Shown here in pieces: positions 25,705-32,490 of a stretch of 32,490 nucleotides of DNA (the stretch's first letter is position 1; every line of letters begins with the position of its first letter). Source of the DNA: Desulfobulbaceae bacterium DB1 (lineage in GTDB: Bacteria; Desulfobacterota; Desulfobulbia; Desulfobulbales; SURF-16). The stretch lies in assembly GCA_001914235.1 (NCBI GenBank), contig MQUF01000017.1:1-32490 (forward strand), written 5' to 3'. The notes under the pieces are model-generated. The model had not been told where the DNA came from. It was given only the letters and a program-made list of their open reading frames with translations, and did not search any database. The position numbers and the translations under genes are program-made.

Positions 25705-27213
25705 TCATGCCGCAAGCGGAACAGGCCGGTCGCCACCAAACATCACCTTTTCGGTCAGCACCCGCCGCTTCAAACGCTTGGCGGCCTGGCCGGCCTCGCC
25801 GATGACGGCATAGGACAGCCGCCGGCGCAGGGCCTCTTTTTTACATTTTCGCAGCCGCGCCAGTGGAAAGCCGCAGCAGGGGCCAAGGCTGGGGCGGCTC
25901 TCACCCCTTATTTTCAGGCCGAAAAGGGCGACGGCCCGTTCCGCCTGCTCGCCGAAAAACTCGATAAAGCGGCCGACCTGAAAAAAGAGGAGACATCCGG
26001 CACAGCGGTGCAGCGCCCAGGCATACTGTTCGGCCAAGGTACGCGGCGCCAGGGGTTCATAACGGGGATGCAGCCGCCCCAGTTGGTCAATCGCGAACAG
26101 ATCAGCCAGCCAGGGGTGCCTCGCCCACAGGGAACGGATAAGTCGAAAGGCGCTGGCATGGGAAAAATGGCCGAGGTAGGAGGCCAGCACCTGGCGCAGT
26201 TCCACGATGGTTTCCCGGCGCAGATGAAGGGCGGTGTATCTGTCGCGGCCGATGGCCCCGTCAACCACCATCCGAGCGCGGAAGCGCCGCAGCCGGTCCT
26301 TGAGGTTGCCCACCACCCGGTTGCGCACCAGCAGATAATCCGGCCGGACGATGTAGCCCAGGAAATCAGAACCCTCGCTCACCCGTTTGCACACCGGAGG
26401 AGCGGGCTTCAGTTCCAGGGCCAGGCGGTCGGCGAGAAAGGCTTTGATGCGCCGCCGCATGGCCAGCAGCATTTCGGGGCTTTCATGCAACAGGATGAAA
26501 TCATCGACGTAGCGCAGATAAAAACGGCATTTCAGTTCATGTTTGACGAACTGGTCCAGCTCGTTCAAATAGACATTGGCGAAAAACTGCGAGGTCAGGT
26601 TGCCGATGGGCAGCCCCTTACCGGGCCCGACATGGAAAAGCGACTTGCCCGGCGGCACCTGACCGAGCAGGGCAGGGTCGCCCTTGGCCAGGTAATTGGC
26701 CGTGCAGTCGGCGTCGAGAATCGTCCGGGCCAGACCAAGGAGAATGGGCGCGCCGACATGACGGCGGAGGATGGCAAACAAAATCTCCCGGTCGATGCTC
26801 ATGAAAAAACTCTTGATGTCAAGCTGCATGAACCAGCCGGGCCGGCGGCCGTTTCCGGTGAGCCGGTTCATGAAAGCGGCAAGCCGCAGCACCGCGGCAT
26901 GGGAGCCCTTGCCCACCCGGTTGGCGTAGGAATCGAAAATGAACTTCGGCTCGAAAATCGCCTCCAGCCGGGGCACGAGCAGATGATGCACCACCCGGTC
27001 GCGAAAATCGGCGGCAAAAATCTCCCGCAGTTTCGGCACCGAGGTAACAAAGCAGACAGAGCGGGACGGGCGATAGGAACCGGAAGACAGCTCTTCCCCC
27101 AGGCTTCGCTGGTTTTCCAGCACATCAACCTCGAAGCGCAAGGCATTGGCGGTCTTGCGCTTCCGCTTCCGGCAGGCCAGATAGGCCGCATACAGGGAAG
27201 GGAAGCCGAACAG
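25705..27213 (-). CDS. DGR reverse transcriptase with C-terminal MutS-I-like domain
   Basis: Copies the template RNA into adenine-mutagenised cDNA. Numbering from the farthest upstream in-frame start (GTG 27402): an N-terminal LYAAYLACRKRKRK block, FMQLDIKSFF with the first catalytic Asp (195), GLPIGNLTSQ (263-272), the SQ variant typical of DGR RTs, and catalytic YVDD (298-301, codons at 26500-26511). After the thumb, residues about 465-552 read LLFFQVGRFIEFFGEQAERAVALFGLKI, PCCGFP, LSYAVIGEAG and RRVLTEKV, closely following MutS domain I, including F-x-E (479-481). This extension is beyond the usual DGR RT. The start is unresolved: no ATG lies between the template repeat and the conserved N-terminus. 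I place the left limit at CTG 27213; GTG 27402 or ATG 27291 would read through the template repeat. Confidence 0.92.
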   Translation of the reverse strand: MFGFPSLYAAYLACRKRKRKTANALRFEVDVLENQRSLGEELSSGSYRPSRSVCFVTSVPKLREIFAADFRDRVVHHLLVPRLEAIFEPKFIFDSYANRVGKGSHAAVLRLAAFMNRLTGNGRRPGWFMQLDIKSFFMSIDREILFAILRRHVGAPILLGLARTILDADCTANYLAKGDPALLGQVPPGKSLFHVGPGKGLPIGNLTSQFFANVYLNELDQFVKHELKCRFYLRYVDDFILLHESPEMLLAMRRRIKAFLADRLALELKPAPPVCKRVSEGSDFLGYIVRPDYLLVRNRVVGNLKDRLRRFRARMVVDGAIGRDRYTALHLRRETIVELRQVLASYLGHFSHASAFRLIRSLWARHPWLADLFAIDQLGRLHPRYEPLAPRTLAEQYAWALHRCAGCLLFFQVGRFIEFFGEQAERAVALFGLKIRGESRPSLGPCCGFPLARLRKCKKEALRRRLSYAVIGEAGQAAKRLKRRVLTEKVMFGGDRPVPLAA

Positions 27214-27226
27214 GCCGCCGTGATCA

Positions 27227-27361
27227 CTTTCCGCCGCGAACGCACCGCACGTAGTTGTTGTTGTTCTTATTGTTGTTGTTGACGTTGCCATTGTTGAAGT
27301 TGACGTTCCACGCGTTGTTCGGATTGTTGGCGTTGGTGGACGACGACCAGTAATTGGACGT
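27227..27361 (-). repeat. DGR template repeat (TR)
   Basis: 135 nt reading, in the frame of the targets, TSNYWSSSTNANNPNNAWNV and onward through runs of Asn to YVRCVRGGK: 19 of 45 codons are AAC or AAT. This concentration of adenines at the positions that vary in VR1 and VR2 identifies the template. The 5' edge (ACGTCC) and the 24-nt 3' block before the last codon match both VRs. The final AAG versus CAG in both VRs marks a likely IMH*/IMH difference. Confidence 0.96.
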
Positions 27362-27365
27362 TGTA

Positions 27366-27480
27366 CCCGCTCACTTGACGGCCCTTTGCAAGGGCCCTTC
27401 ACGGAACGATCCCGAAGGTACGGTCCGCTGCACGCTCATGCCCGACCACGACGGACGGGCGGAGCGGGCGCACAGTGATC
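27366..27480 (-). ncRNA. avd-TR spacer of the DGR RNA
   Basis: Non-coding 115 bp between the avd stop and the template repeat, with a perfect 7-bp hairpin (GGCCCTT-TGC-AAGGGCC on the plus strand, 27380-27396). In studied DGRs the RNA around the TR folds and is needed for cDNA priming, so this segment is probably part of the functional template RNA. The extent is inferred. Confidence 0.5.
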
Positions 27481-27873
27481 TTAAGCGCGCTCCCTGGCGC
27501 CCGAAGGCGCCTGGGATTCCGGCCTGCTGTTCTTCTGATTCCTCAACCAACCCTCGCTCTGTCTGCTTATTTCCGTCGCCGATATTGCCAGGCGCTCGAA
27601 TTCCTTGAAACCTTTAAATGCCTTGATCTCCTTGGCCATGACGATCATGGCCTTCATCTCCTCGCTTTTGTCCCGCAGCTCGGTGAGGCTTGCCACCTTG
27701 TCCGCCTGGGAGTTGACGCGGATGATGAGGGAGTAGAGGTGCCGCGCCAGATCGCGCAGGTCGGCGCCGATGGCGTACTTGTGGTAGCGGGGAAAATCCC
27801 GCACCGCTGTTTCCACCTCCACCGCAAGCTCCATGGCCTTGCGGAAGATGGGCAGATTTTCATATCGCGCCAT
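27481..27873 (-). CDS. avd: DGR accessory variability determinant (four-helix bundle)
   Basis: A 130-residue, mainly helical, basic protein: YENLPIFRKAMELAVEVETAVRDFPRYHKYAIGADLRDLARHLYSLIIRVNSQ (in parts). It matches the four-helix-bundle family (23S rRNA intervening-sequence protein-like) that includes Avd. In DGRs, Avd forms a pentamer that binds RT and template RNA and is essential for cDNA synthesis. Position immediately upstream of the template repeat and RT, and downstream of a target, is the classical order. The ATG at 27873 follows a G-rich leader. The C-terminal tail (RPESQAPSGARERA) is probably disordered. Confidence 0.9.
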   Translation of the reverse strand: MARYENLPIFRKAMELAVEVETAVRDFPRYHKYAIGADLRDLARHLYSLIIRVNSQADKVASLTELRDKSEEMKAMIVMAKEIKAFKGFKEFERLAISATEISRQSEGWLRNQKNSRPESQAPSGARERA

Positions 27874-27888
27874 GATTTACACCCCCCA

Positions 27889-27914
27889 TGCCGCGCCGGA
27901 ATCCCAGCGCGGCA
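27889..27914 (-). promoter_or_regulatory. Hairpin downstream of VR2
   Basis: Perfect 8-bp stem TGCCGCGC/GCGCGGCA with a 10-nt loop, about 50 bp past the target 2 stop. No U-run follows, so it is a poor terminator. In the Bordetella phage DGR a hairpin or cruciform just after the VR promotes target recognition; a similar role here is a guess. Confidence 0.45.
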
Positions 27915-27962
27915 CCCAACCAATCAATCGGACCAATCAGACCAAAGGACCAAATCCCCGAC

Positions 27963-29877
27963 TCACTGTCCGCCGCGAACGCACCGCACGTAGTTGTAGT
28001 ACTTAAGGTAGTAGCCGACGTAGCCATCGCCGAAGTGGACGTACCACGCGCTGTCCGGATAGCCGGCGTAGGTGGACGACGAACAGTAAACGGACGATTT
28101 TGTGTTAGGAAAAACCGTTGTATTGATGGTCGGACCCGGGTAAGGACGGCTGTAATCCACCAGCCCCACCAGCTCTTTTTTACCGGGCAGCCGCCAGTCG
28201 GTGTAATTGCCGAGGGTGAGATCGCCGCAGACATCCACCGCGCCGTTGGGGTTGTAAGTCGCATCGGCGGTGCCGGAGGCCTGGTACCAATTGGTGTAGC
28301 CGTTGTCCCCCTGCTGCCACATCAGCCCGGTGACGTTGTCGGTCACCGTGCCGTCGCCGTTATCGGTGTAGGCGGGCGGGTTGATGGAGTAATTGCCGTC
28401 CTGGCCGAAGAAAGGTTCACCCGGCTGCGGACAGGGAATGGAGGTGGAGTTGTCGTAGCAGATGGTTTGGCCGGTGTCGGGGAGGGAGGAGAGAGGGCAA
28501 TTTTGAGCAGCATCCGCAGGCACCGATACAGGAACCACGTCAGACAACACAGACTCACGGCCATCGGCTGCAACCCCCATGATCCGGTAATAATAAGTCC
28601 AGCCAGGGAGCACGCCGGTGTGTCCATAGTCGGTTGTTGTGGTGGGAGCGGCAAGCTCACTGCTATCGGTAACGTCGCTGCTCGTACCCCAGTACATCTT
28701 GTAATAAACCCCATCATCCGGCGTACCCACAGCATTCCAGGTAATATAGTTCCAACATTTGTTGGGGATGTATTGGGCCGAGAGGATGTTTGGTGTTGGC
28801 AGTTCTTCGCTCGTATCAGCGATTGTAGTAAAACTCCACCACTCGCTTGCCTGCAACACTTTCCCCGAGGCATCCATGGCCCGGATGCTCCAGTGGTAGG
28901 CTTTGCCAGGATCAAGGCTCGCCGCCTGGAAAGTTTCGGCAGAAAGCCCGCATCCGTTCGTGTCATCCCAGATCAGTGTGACAGCGTTTGTTCCCTTCAA
29001 GTTAAAGCAATAGCTAGAAGCTCCATCGACGGGTTTCCATCCAAAATTGATGTAATCCGGGTCAACATCGGTTTCCCCTTTTGATGGACTTTCCAGCATT
29101 ACATATGTTGCCTTGTCGTCACAGCCGGAGCTGTCGCATTCAATATTAAGATCCCAGTCGGCACCCGGCCCATCCATGGTGTACAGTGTCCCAAGGTCAG
29201 AATCCGAAACCATATTGCCAGTGTACTCGCTATTGGCATGGATATAGGCGCCTGTCAGTTCGGCAATCTTTTGCACAAGTTTCTTTCCGTCATCATCGCC
29301 AGCGACCAGGCAACTGAAAAGAAGTATGTGCGAACCAGGGGCAAGGATTCCCTCATCCTTAAGACGCTTCAACTGTTTATAATGTTCATGATCGGGATTA
29401 CTTACGGTCTTGTATGTAAGCACCGCATTGTCGGAAAGATGAATAAGACCATAATTGCCGTGGGTGAAGATGGTCAATCGGTCAATCGGTTGATAATGGT
29501 CACGCACTGCTTTCAAATAATCAACCCATTGCGTCAGGGTCACCGCGCTGCCAATCGAATCATTCAGGGCATCATAGGAGAAATAATAGGCATTGGTATT
29601 GTAAGTGCCCCGTTGTGAACCTTCCTCGTCACCGGCGGAAACAACCTCGAACTTGCCATCAGAATCCGGCCCTGGGTTCATGTCATAGACTGTATTAAAG
29701 GCTGAATCCTGGCCGAGATTGTCGCCCCAGCTTGAGTCAAACCAATAGGAAATAAGTGTCCGGCCATCAGCCTCGAAGATACTGCCATACAAATTCGCGT
29801 TGTCTTTAAGATAAAGGTAGAAATCAGAATCTGCGGGGATAGTTCCTGAGAGGAGGTTAGTATTTATGGAGAAAACA
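27963..29877 (-). pseudogene. DGR target 2, 3' part (caspase-like, FN3-like, DUF1566)
   Basis: C-terminal part of a large modular protein, cut from its 5' part by an IS256-family element. Numbering from TTG 29792 (609 residues): a caspase/DUF4347-like domain at about 1-225 with strand-His (LTIFTHGNYG, His111) and strand-Cys (ILLFSCLVAGDDDG, Cys161) then LTGAYIHANSEYTG; two fibronectin-III-like modules (about 232-330 and 333-430); a DUF1566 domain beginning DTGQTICYDNS, through VTGLMWQQ and DWRLPGKKELVGL, to YVRCVRGGQ. The final 44 codons are VR2. The reading frame stays open to the insertion at 29877. As it stands, this half has no signal peptide and no good start, so it is probably not expressed correctly unless the element excises or supplies a promoter. 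Confidence 0.85.
27966..28097 (-). repeat. DGR variable repeat VR2
   Basis: 132 bp, one codon shorter than the template (KYYNY against KNNNNY). Nearly all changes are at template adenines: AAC to TAC, GGC, GAC, AGC or CAC, AAT to GTT, TAT, GAT or CTT. One non-adenine change (TGG to TGT) lies near the 5' edge. The 3' block encoding YVRCVRGG is identical to the template and VR1, and the last codon is CAG as in VR1. Confidence 0.93.
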
Positions 29878-29885
29878 GACTGGTA

Positions 29886-31224
29886 GAGGGTGTAAAATAG
29901 TTTGTGTAAATGGCTATGACTGAGTAAGTCAAAAAACTACCCTTTAAAAAGGAGCTCATATGGCCATTGATAAAGAAATTTTGGATCGTTTACTTGCCGA
30001 CTACAATTACCAGAAGCCCGAAGAACTGATCGGTGAAAACGGGCTGCTCAAGCAGCTCACCAAGGCCTTACTGGAGCGGGCGTTACAGGCGGAAATGACC
30101 GTCCACCTGGGCCACGAAAAACATGGAACCATCGTCACCAAAGGCGGTAATGCCCGAAATGGTAACTCTGCAAAGACCATCAAGGGCGACTTCGGTAAAA
30201 TGCCGATTGAGGTCCCGCGCGACCGCGACAGCAGTTTCGATCCGGTCATCATTCCCAAAGGGCAAACCCGCTTTCCCGGCTTTGACGACAAGATTATCTC
30301 TCTCTACTCCCGAGGGATGACTACCAGGGAGATTCAGGGGCACTTGGAAGACATTTACGGAGTTGATGTCTCTCCCACCCTGATTTCAACGGTCACCGAT
30401 GCCGTTGCTGACGAGGTTAAAGTTTGGCAAAATCGCCCGTTGGACCCCATTTATCCCATTGTTTACATGGACGCTATCCGGGTTAAGGTGCGCGACAATG
30501 GGCATGTTAAGAACAAGGCGGTCTATCTGGCTATTGGCATCACCATGGACGGCGTCAAGGATGTCCTGGGAATGTGGGTTGCCGAAAACGAGGGCGCCAA
30601 GTTCTGGTTGCAGGTAGTGACTGAGCTAAGAAACCGTGGCGTGCAGGATATTTTCATTGCCTGCGTCGATGGCCTCAAGGGTTTTCCTGAAGCCATTGAG
30701 ACGGTTTTCCCCTTCACCCAGGTCCAGCTCTGTCTCGTCCACATGGTGCGCAATTCCCTGAAATATGTCTCATGGAAACAGCGCAAAGAGGTGGCTGCGG
30801 ATCTCAAGGCCATTTACCAATCGCCAACAGCCGAGCAGGCCGAAATGGAACTGATGACCTTTGAAGAAAAATGGGACAAAACGCATCCGTCCATCGGCCA
30901 ATCCTGGCGAAGAAATTGGGAAAGAATCACCCCATTTTTTGCGTATTCGCCCGAGATACGCAAGGTGATATATACCACCAATGCTATTGAGTCGTTGAAC
31001 ATGTCACTGCGCAAAGTTACCAAGAACCGGGGTTCATTTCCCAATGACGAGTCGATGCTTAAACTGCTTTACATGGCGCTGAACAATATCGCCAAAAAAT
31101 GGACTATGCCAATCAGAGACTGGAAGGCTGCCTTGAACCGCTTTTCAATCTTGTTCGGCGACAGAATGCCTGCATATTGAAAATTAAAAATGAAAACCAT
31201 TTACACAAAATTCTTTACAGGCCC
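29886..31224 (+). mobile_element. IS256-family insertion sequence, complete
   Basis: 1339 bp. The ends are 28-bp imperfect inverted repeats sharing TTTGTGTAAATGG (22 of 28 match), flanked by a perfect 8-bp target duplication GACTGGTA at 29878-29885 and 31225-31232. Removing the element and one copy of the duplication joins the two reading frames of DGR target 2 without a shift. The intact duplication argues for recent insertion. Confidence 0.93.
29960..31180 (+). CDS. IS256-family (mutator-type) transposase
   Basis: A 406-residue DDE transposase of normal length, apparently intact. It begins MAIDKEILDRLLADYN and shows GNARNGNSAKTI, the catalytic Asp in VYMDAIRVKVR, the second Asp in IACVDGLKGFPEAI, the C/H motif region QLCLVHMVRNS, and the catalytic Glu in YTTNAIESLN, with RKVTKNRGSFPNDES afterwards. 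An AAGGAGCT ribosome-binding site precedes ATG 29960. It is antisense to the DGR target that it interrupts. Confidence 0.95.
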   Translation: MAIDKEILDRLLADYNYQKPEELIGENGLLKQLTKALLERALQAEMTVHLGHEKHGTIVTKGGNARNGNSAKTIKGDFGKMPIEVPRDRDSSFDPVIIPKGQTRFPGFDDKIISLYSRGMTTREIQGHLEDIYGVDVSPTLISTVTDAVADEVKVWQNRPLDPIYPIVYMDAIRVKVRDNGHVKNKAVYLAIGITMDGVKDVLGMWVAENEGAKFWLQVVTELRNRGVQDIFIACVDGLKGFPEAIETVFPFTQVQLCLVHMVRNSLKYVSWKQRKEVAADLKAIYQSPTAEQAEMELMTFEEKWDKTHPSIGQSWRRNWERITPFFAYSPEIRKVIYTTNAIESLNMSLRKVTKNRGSFPNDESMLKLLYMALNNIAKKWTMPIRDWKAALNRFSILFGDRMPAY

Positions 31225-31955
31225 GACTGGTATTGAAGACTTTCGTCGTAGTAGTCCTCCTTGGCGTATAGCAGCGATAATTCTCTTAGGGTGCTGTAGG
31301 TAGCAAAGCTCCTCTTTACTGGTGTGCCGCTCATCCAGCTAACCTGCTCTCCACGGGTCTCATCCCAATAATTATTATAGGCTCTGACCGTCCACAAGTA
31401 CCTTTTGTTTCTCCCTAATTCTCCGTTAGCATAAGGAGGTTCTGGCAAGGTTAAGGAATCTGTTGCAGTCTCGTTGCACTCATCCCAAATCGTTCGCCCT
31501 CCGTAAGCTATGTCCTCCTCGATAGTGAGGCAATATTTCTCATCTAAAGATCCCAATGGAGCCTTGAGTGCCAGCCATGAATACTTCGTCTCCTGCCATC
31601 CACTGTCTGAATTTCCCACAAATACCATTTCGTTTTCAATAGGACTTATAAGCGTTGGTACCATTTGTCCAAATTGTTCATCTGAGCATCCATGGCTTTT
31701 AGCATAAAGGGTCTCATCGCTTGGGGTAGACGGACAAGAGTCCGCCGTGTCGGTTACGCCATCGTTATCCTCATCTAGGACGAAATTTTTCATCGATATA
31801 AAGCCGTTATGAGAATTTAAGGTGGTATCGCTCACATTGGCTATGTGCATATCGTCCGGTGAAAACGGGTACGAGTGGTTATAACCTGACAACTTGTCTT
31901 GAACATAGTAGCGTAAATCAGATATGTTGGACGAAGCCGCTACGCGGCAGACGAG
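31215..31955 (-). pseudogene. DGR target 2, 5' part (TSP3-like, FN3-like), truncated
   Basis: N-terminal part of target 2 as it remains. From about 31931 it reads SNISDLRYYVQDKLSGYNHSYPFSPDD, a calcium-binding thrombospondin-type-3-like motif DEDNDGVTDTADSCPS, an FN3-like module (about VPTLISPIENEMVF to YLWTVRAYNNYW), then RELSLLYAKEDYYDESLQYQ, where the IS256 element supplies SGL and a stop. Its 5' end breaks at about 31931 in a sequence that belongs to an IS91-type element, so the signal peptide and start are missing. The frame resumes exactly in the 3' part after removal of the IS (QYQ-SVFSINTNLLSG). Confidence 0.8.
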
Positions 31956-32075
31956 TCACGAGCGAGCTTGTTTATCCATCATTAACATGTTGTAATCTCA
32001 CGGCATACGGTAATAAGTAGAGAGTGGCGGAGCAAAGGCGAGGCCGCCGCATCAACTATTACCAAGGAGGTTACA
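31932..32075. other. Terminus of an IS91-type element and integrase leader
   Basis: A GCCGC-TAC-GCGGC hairpin (31936-31948) lies at the junction with the broken target gene. The adjoining bases up to the integrase start hold no gene. A subterminal hairpin and absence of a target duplication are expected for rolling-circle IS91 elements. The exact boundary is inferred from where the target coding pattern stops. Confidence 0.45.
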
Positions 32076-32490
32076 ATGAACACCACCATGCCACAAGATT
32101 CCCTCTTCAACAAGCAGTATCAGAAACACCTGAAATGCCTCAAACTGGGCGGTCTGCAGCCCAAGACCATCGACGCCTACGCCAGGGCGATCCGGCGTAT
32201 CGGCAACTATTTCGATTGCAGGATTGACAACCTCAACTCCGGCCAGTTGCTCGACTATTTCACGGAACTCCTGGACACGCATTCCTGGAGCGCGGTCAAG
32301 CTCGACCTCTACGGCCTGAAGTTCTTCTATTCCGGGGTACTGAACAAACCCTGGGAAGATATCCCCCTGATCAAGCCTCCCAAGACATCCAGAATCCCTG
32401 ACATCCTGTCCGTCGAGCAGACGGAGCAACTATTTGCCGCAACCAAAACCTTGAGCTACAAGGTCTTCTTTTTTACCTGCTACAGCATGG
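32076..32490 (+). CDS. Tyrosine recombinase (IS91-associated type), partial
   Basis: The first 138 residues of a site-specific integrase cut by the window end. It has the N-terminal SAM-like core-binding domain (LGGLQPKTIDAYARAIRRIGNYF, LDYFTELLDTHSWSAVKLDLYGLKFFYSGVL, in parts) and the start of the catalytic domain (ILSVEQTEQLFAATKTLSYKVFFFTCYSM). This pattern is that of the tyrosine recombinases that accompany IS91-family transposases. AGGAGG stands six bases before ATG 32076. The catalytic Arg, His and Tyr lie beyond the window, as would the IS91 transposase. Confidence 0.85.
   Translation, partial: MNTTMPQDSLFNKQYQKHLKCLKLGGLQPKTIDAYARAIRRIGNYFDCRIDNLNSGQLLDYFTELLDTHSWSAVKLDLYGLKFFYSGVLNKPWEDIPLIKPPKTSRIPDILSVEQTEQLFAATKTLSYKVFFFTCYSM

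Noticed and set aside
25675-27282. Long plus-strand open frame opposite the RT
   Set aside because: Antisense to a well-supported RT with catalytic motifs; composition is that of a GC-rich shadow frame.
27205-27402. Group II intron instead of a DGR
   Set aside because: No domain V/VI structure or maturase/endonuclease domain was seen, and the RT has the SQ motif and a matched TR/VR set.
24987-28100. CRISPR-like array from the repeated similar segments
   Set aside because: The three similar segments are one TR and two VRs with adenine-directed changes, not spaced direct repeats.
1-32490. tRNA or rRNA genes
   Set aside because: No T-loop-like or rRNA-like segments were noticed by eye; a covariance search was not possible here.

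Overview
The window looks like chromosomal DNA of a Desulfobacterota bacterium (sulfate-reducer type, possibly Desulfobulbales). This is an inference from protein style: a chemoreceptor with a Cys-rich insert, probable selenoproteins, an MtrA/DUF4346-type protein and a diversity-generating retroelement (DGR). No rRNA or tRNA was seen, so the taxonomy is not proven.

Layout. 1-4.1 kb is a mobile patch: an IS1380-type transposase, an AT-rich DUF2971 cargo gene and a second DDE transposase, abutting the truncated and frameshifted 3' part of an AsmA/DUF748 gene (4.0-6.8 kb). 7-24.1 kb is housekeeping and accessory chromosome: an unrecognised protein, a chemoreceptor, trpB-trpA, a DHH phosphoesterase with two glgC paralogues on the minus strand, a sugar-nucleotide-type SDR, a PGPGW membrane protein, small proteins, a SUI1/YciH factor, ATP-dependent PEP carboxykinase, and two adjacent genes that are each interrupted by one in-frame UGA. 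Both UGAs sit at conserved Cys positions and are followed by a SECIS-like hairpin with a GGU loop. I read these as selenoproteins: an ArsM-like methyltransferase and an MtrA-like/DUF4346 protein.

24.1-32.5 kb is accessory: a toxin-antitoxin pair, then a complete DGR on the minus strand. In transcription order it is target 2 (VR2), avd, template repeat, reverse transcriptase, REP-like hairpins, target 1 (VR1). The template repeat carries 19 Asn (AAY) codons in 45, and both variable repeats differ from it almost only at those adenines. Three features are unusual. The RT carries a C-terminal domain resembling MutS domain I, including the F-x-E mismatch-reading motif. VR1 is 72 bp longer than the template through extra mutagenised copies of a central block. 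Target 2 is a large modular protein (TSP3-like, FN3-like, caspase/DUF4347-like, DUF1566) that is split by an IS256-family insertion with a perfect 8-bp target duplication and cut at its 5' end by an IS91-type element with a tyrosine recombinase.

How it works together: the DGR would diversify the C-type-lectin-fold tips of a small secreted protein and of a large surface or conflict-type protein. Avd and RT copy the template with adenine mutagenesis and replace the 3' ends of both targets.
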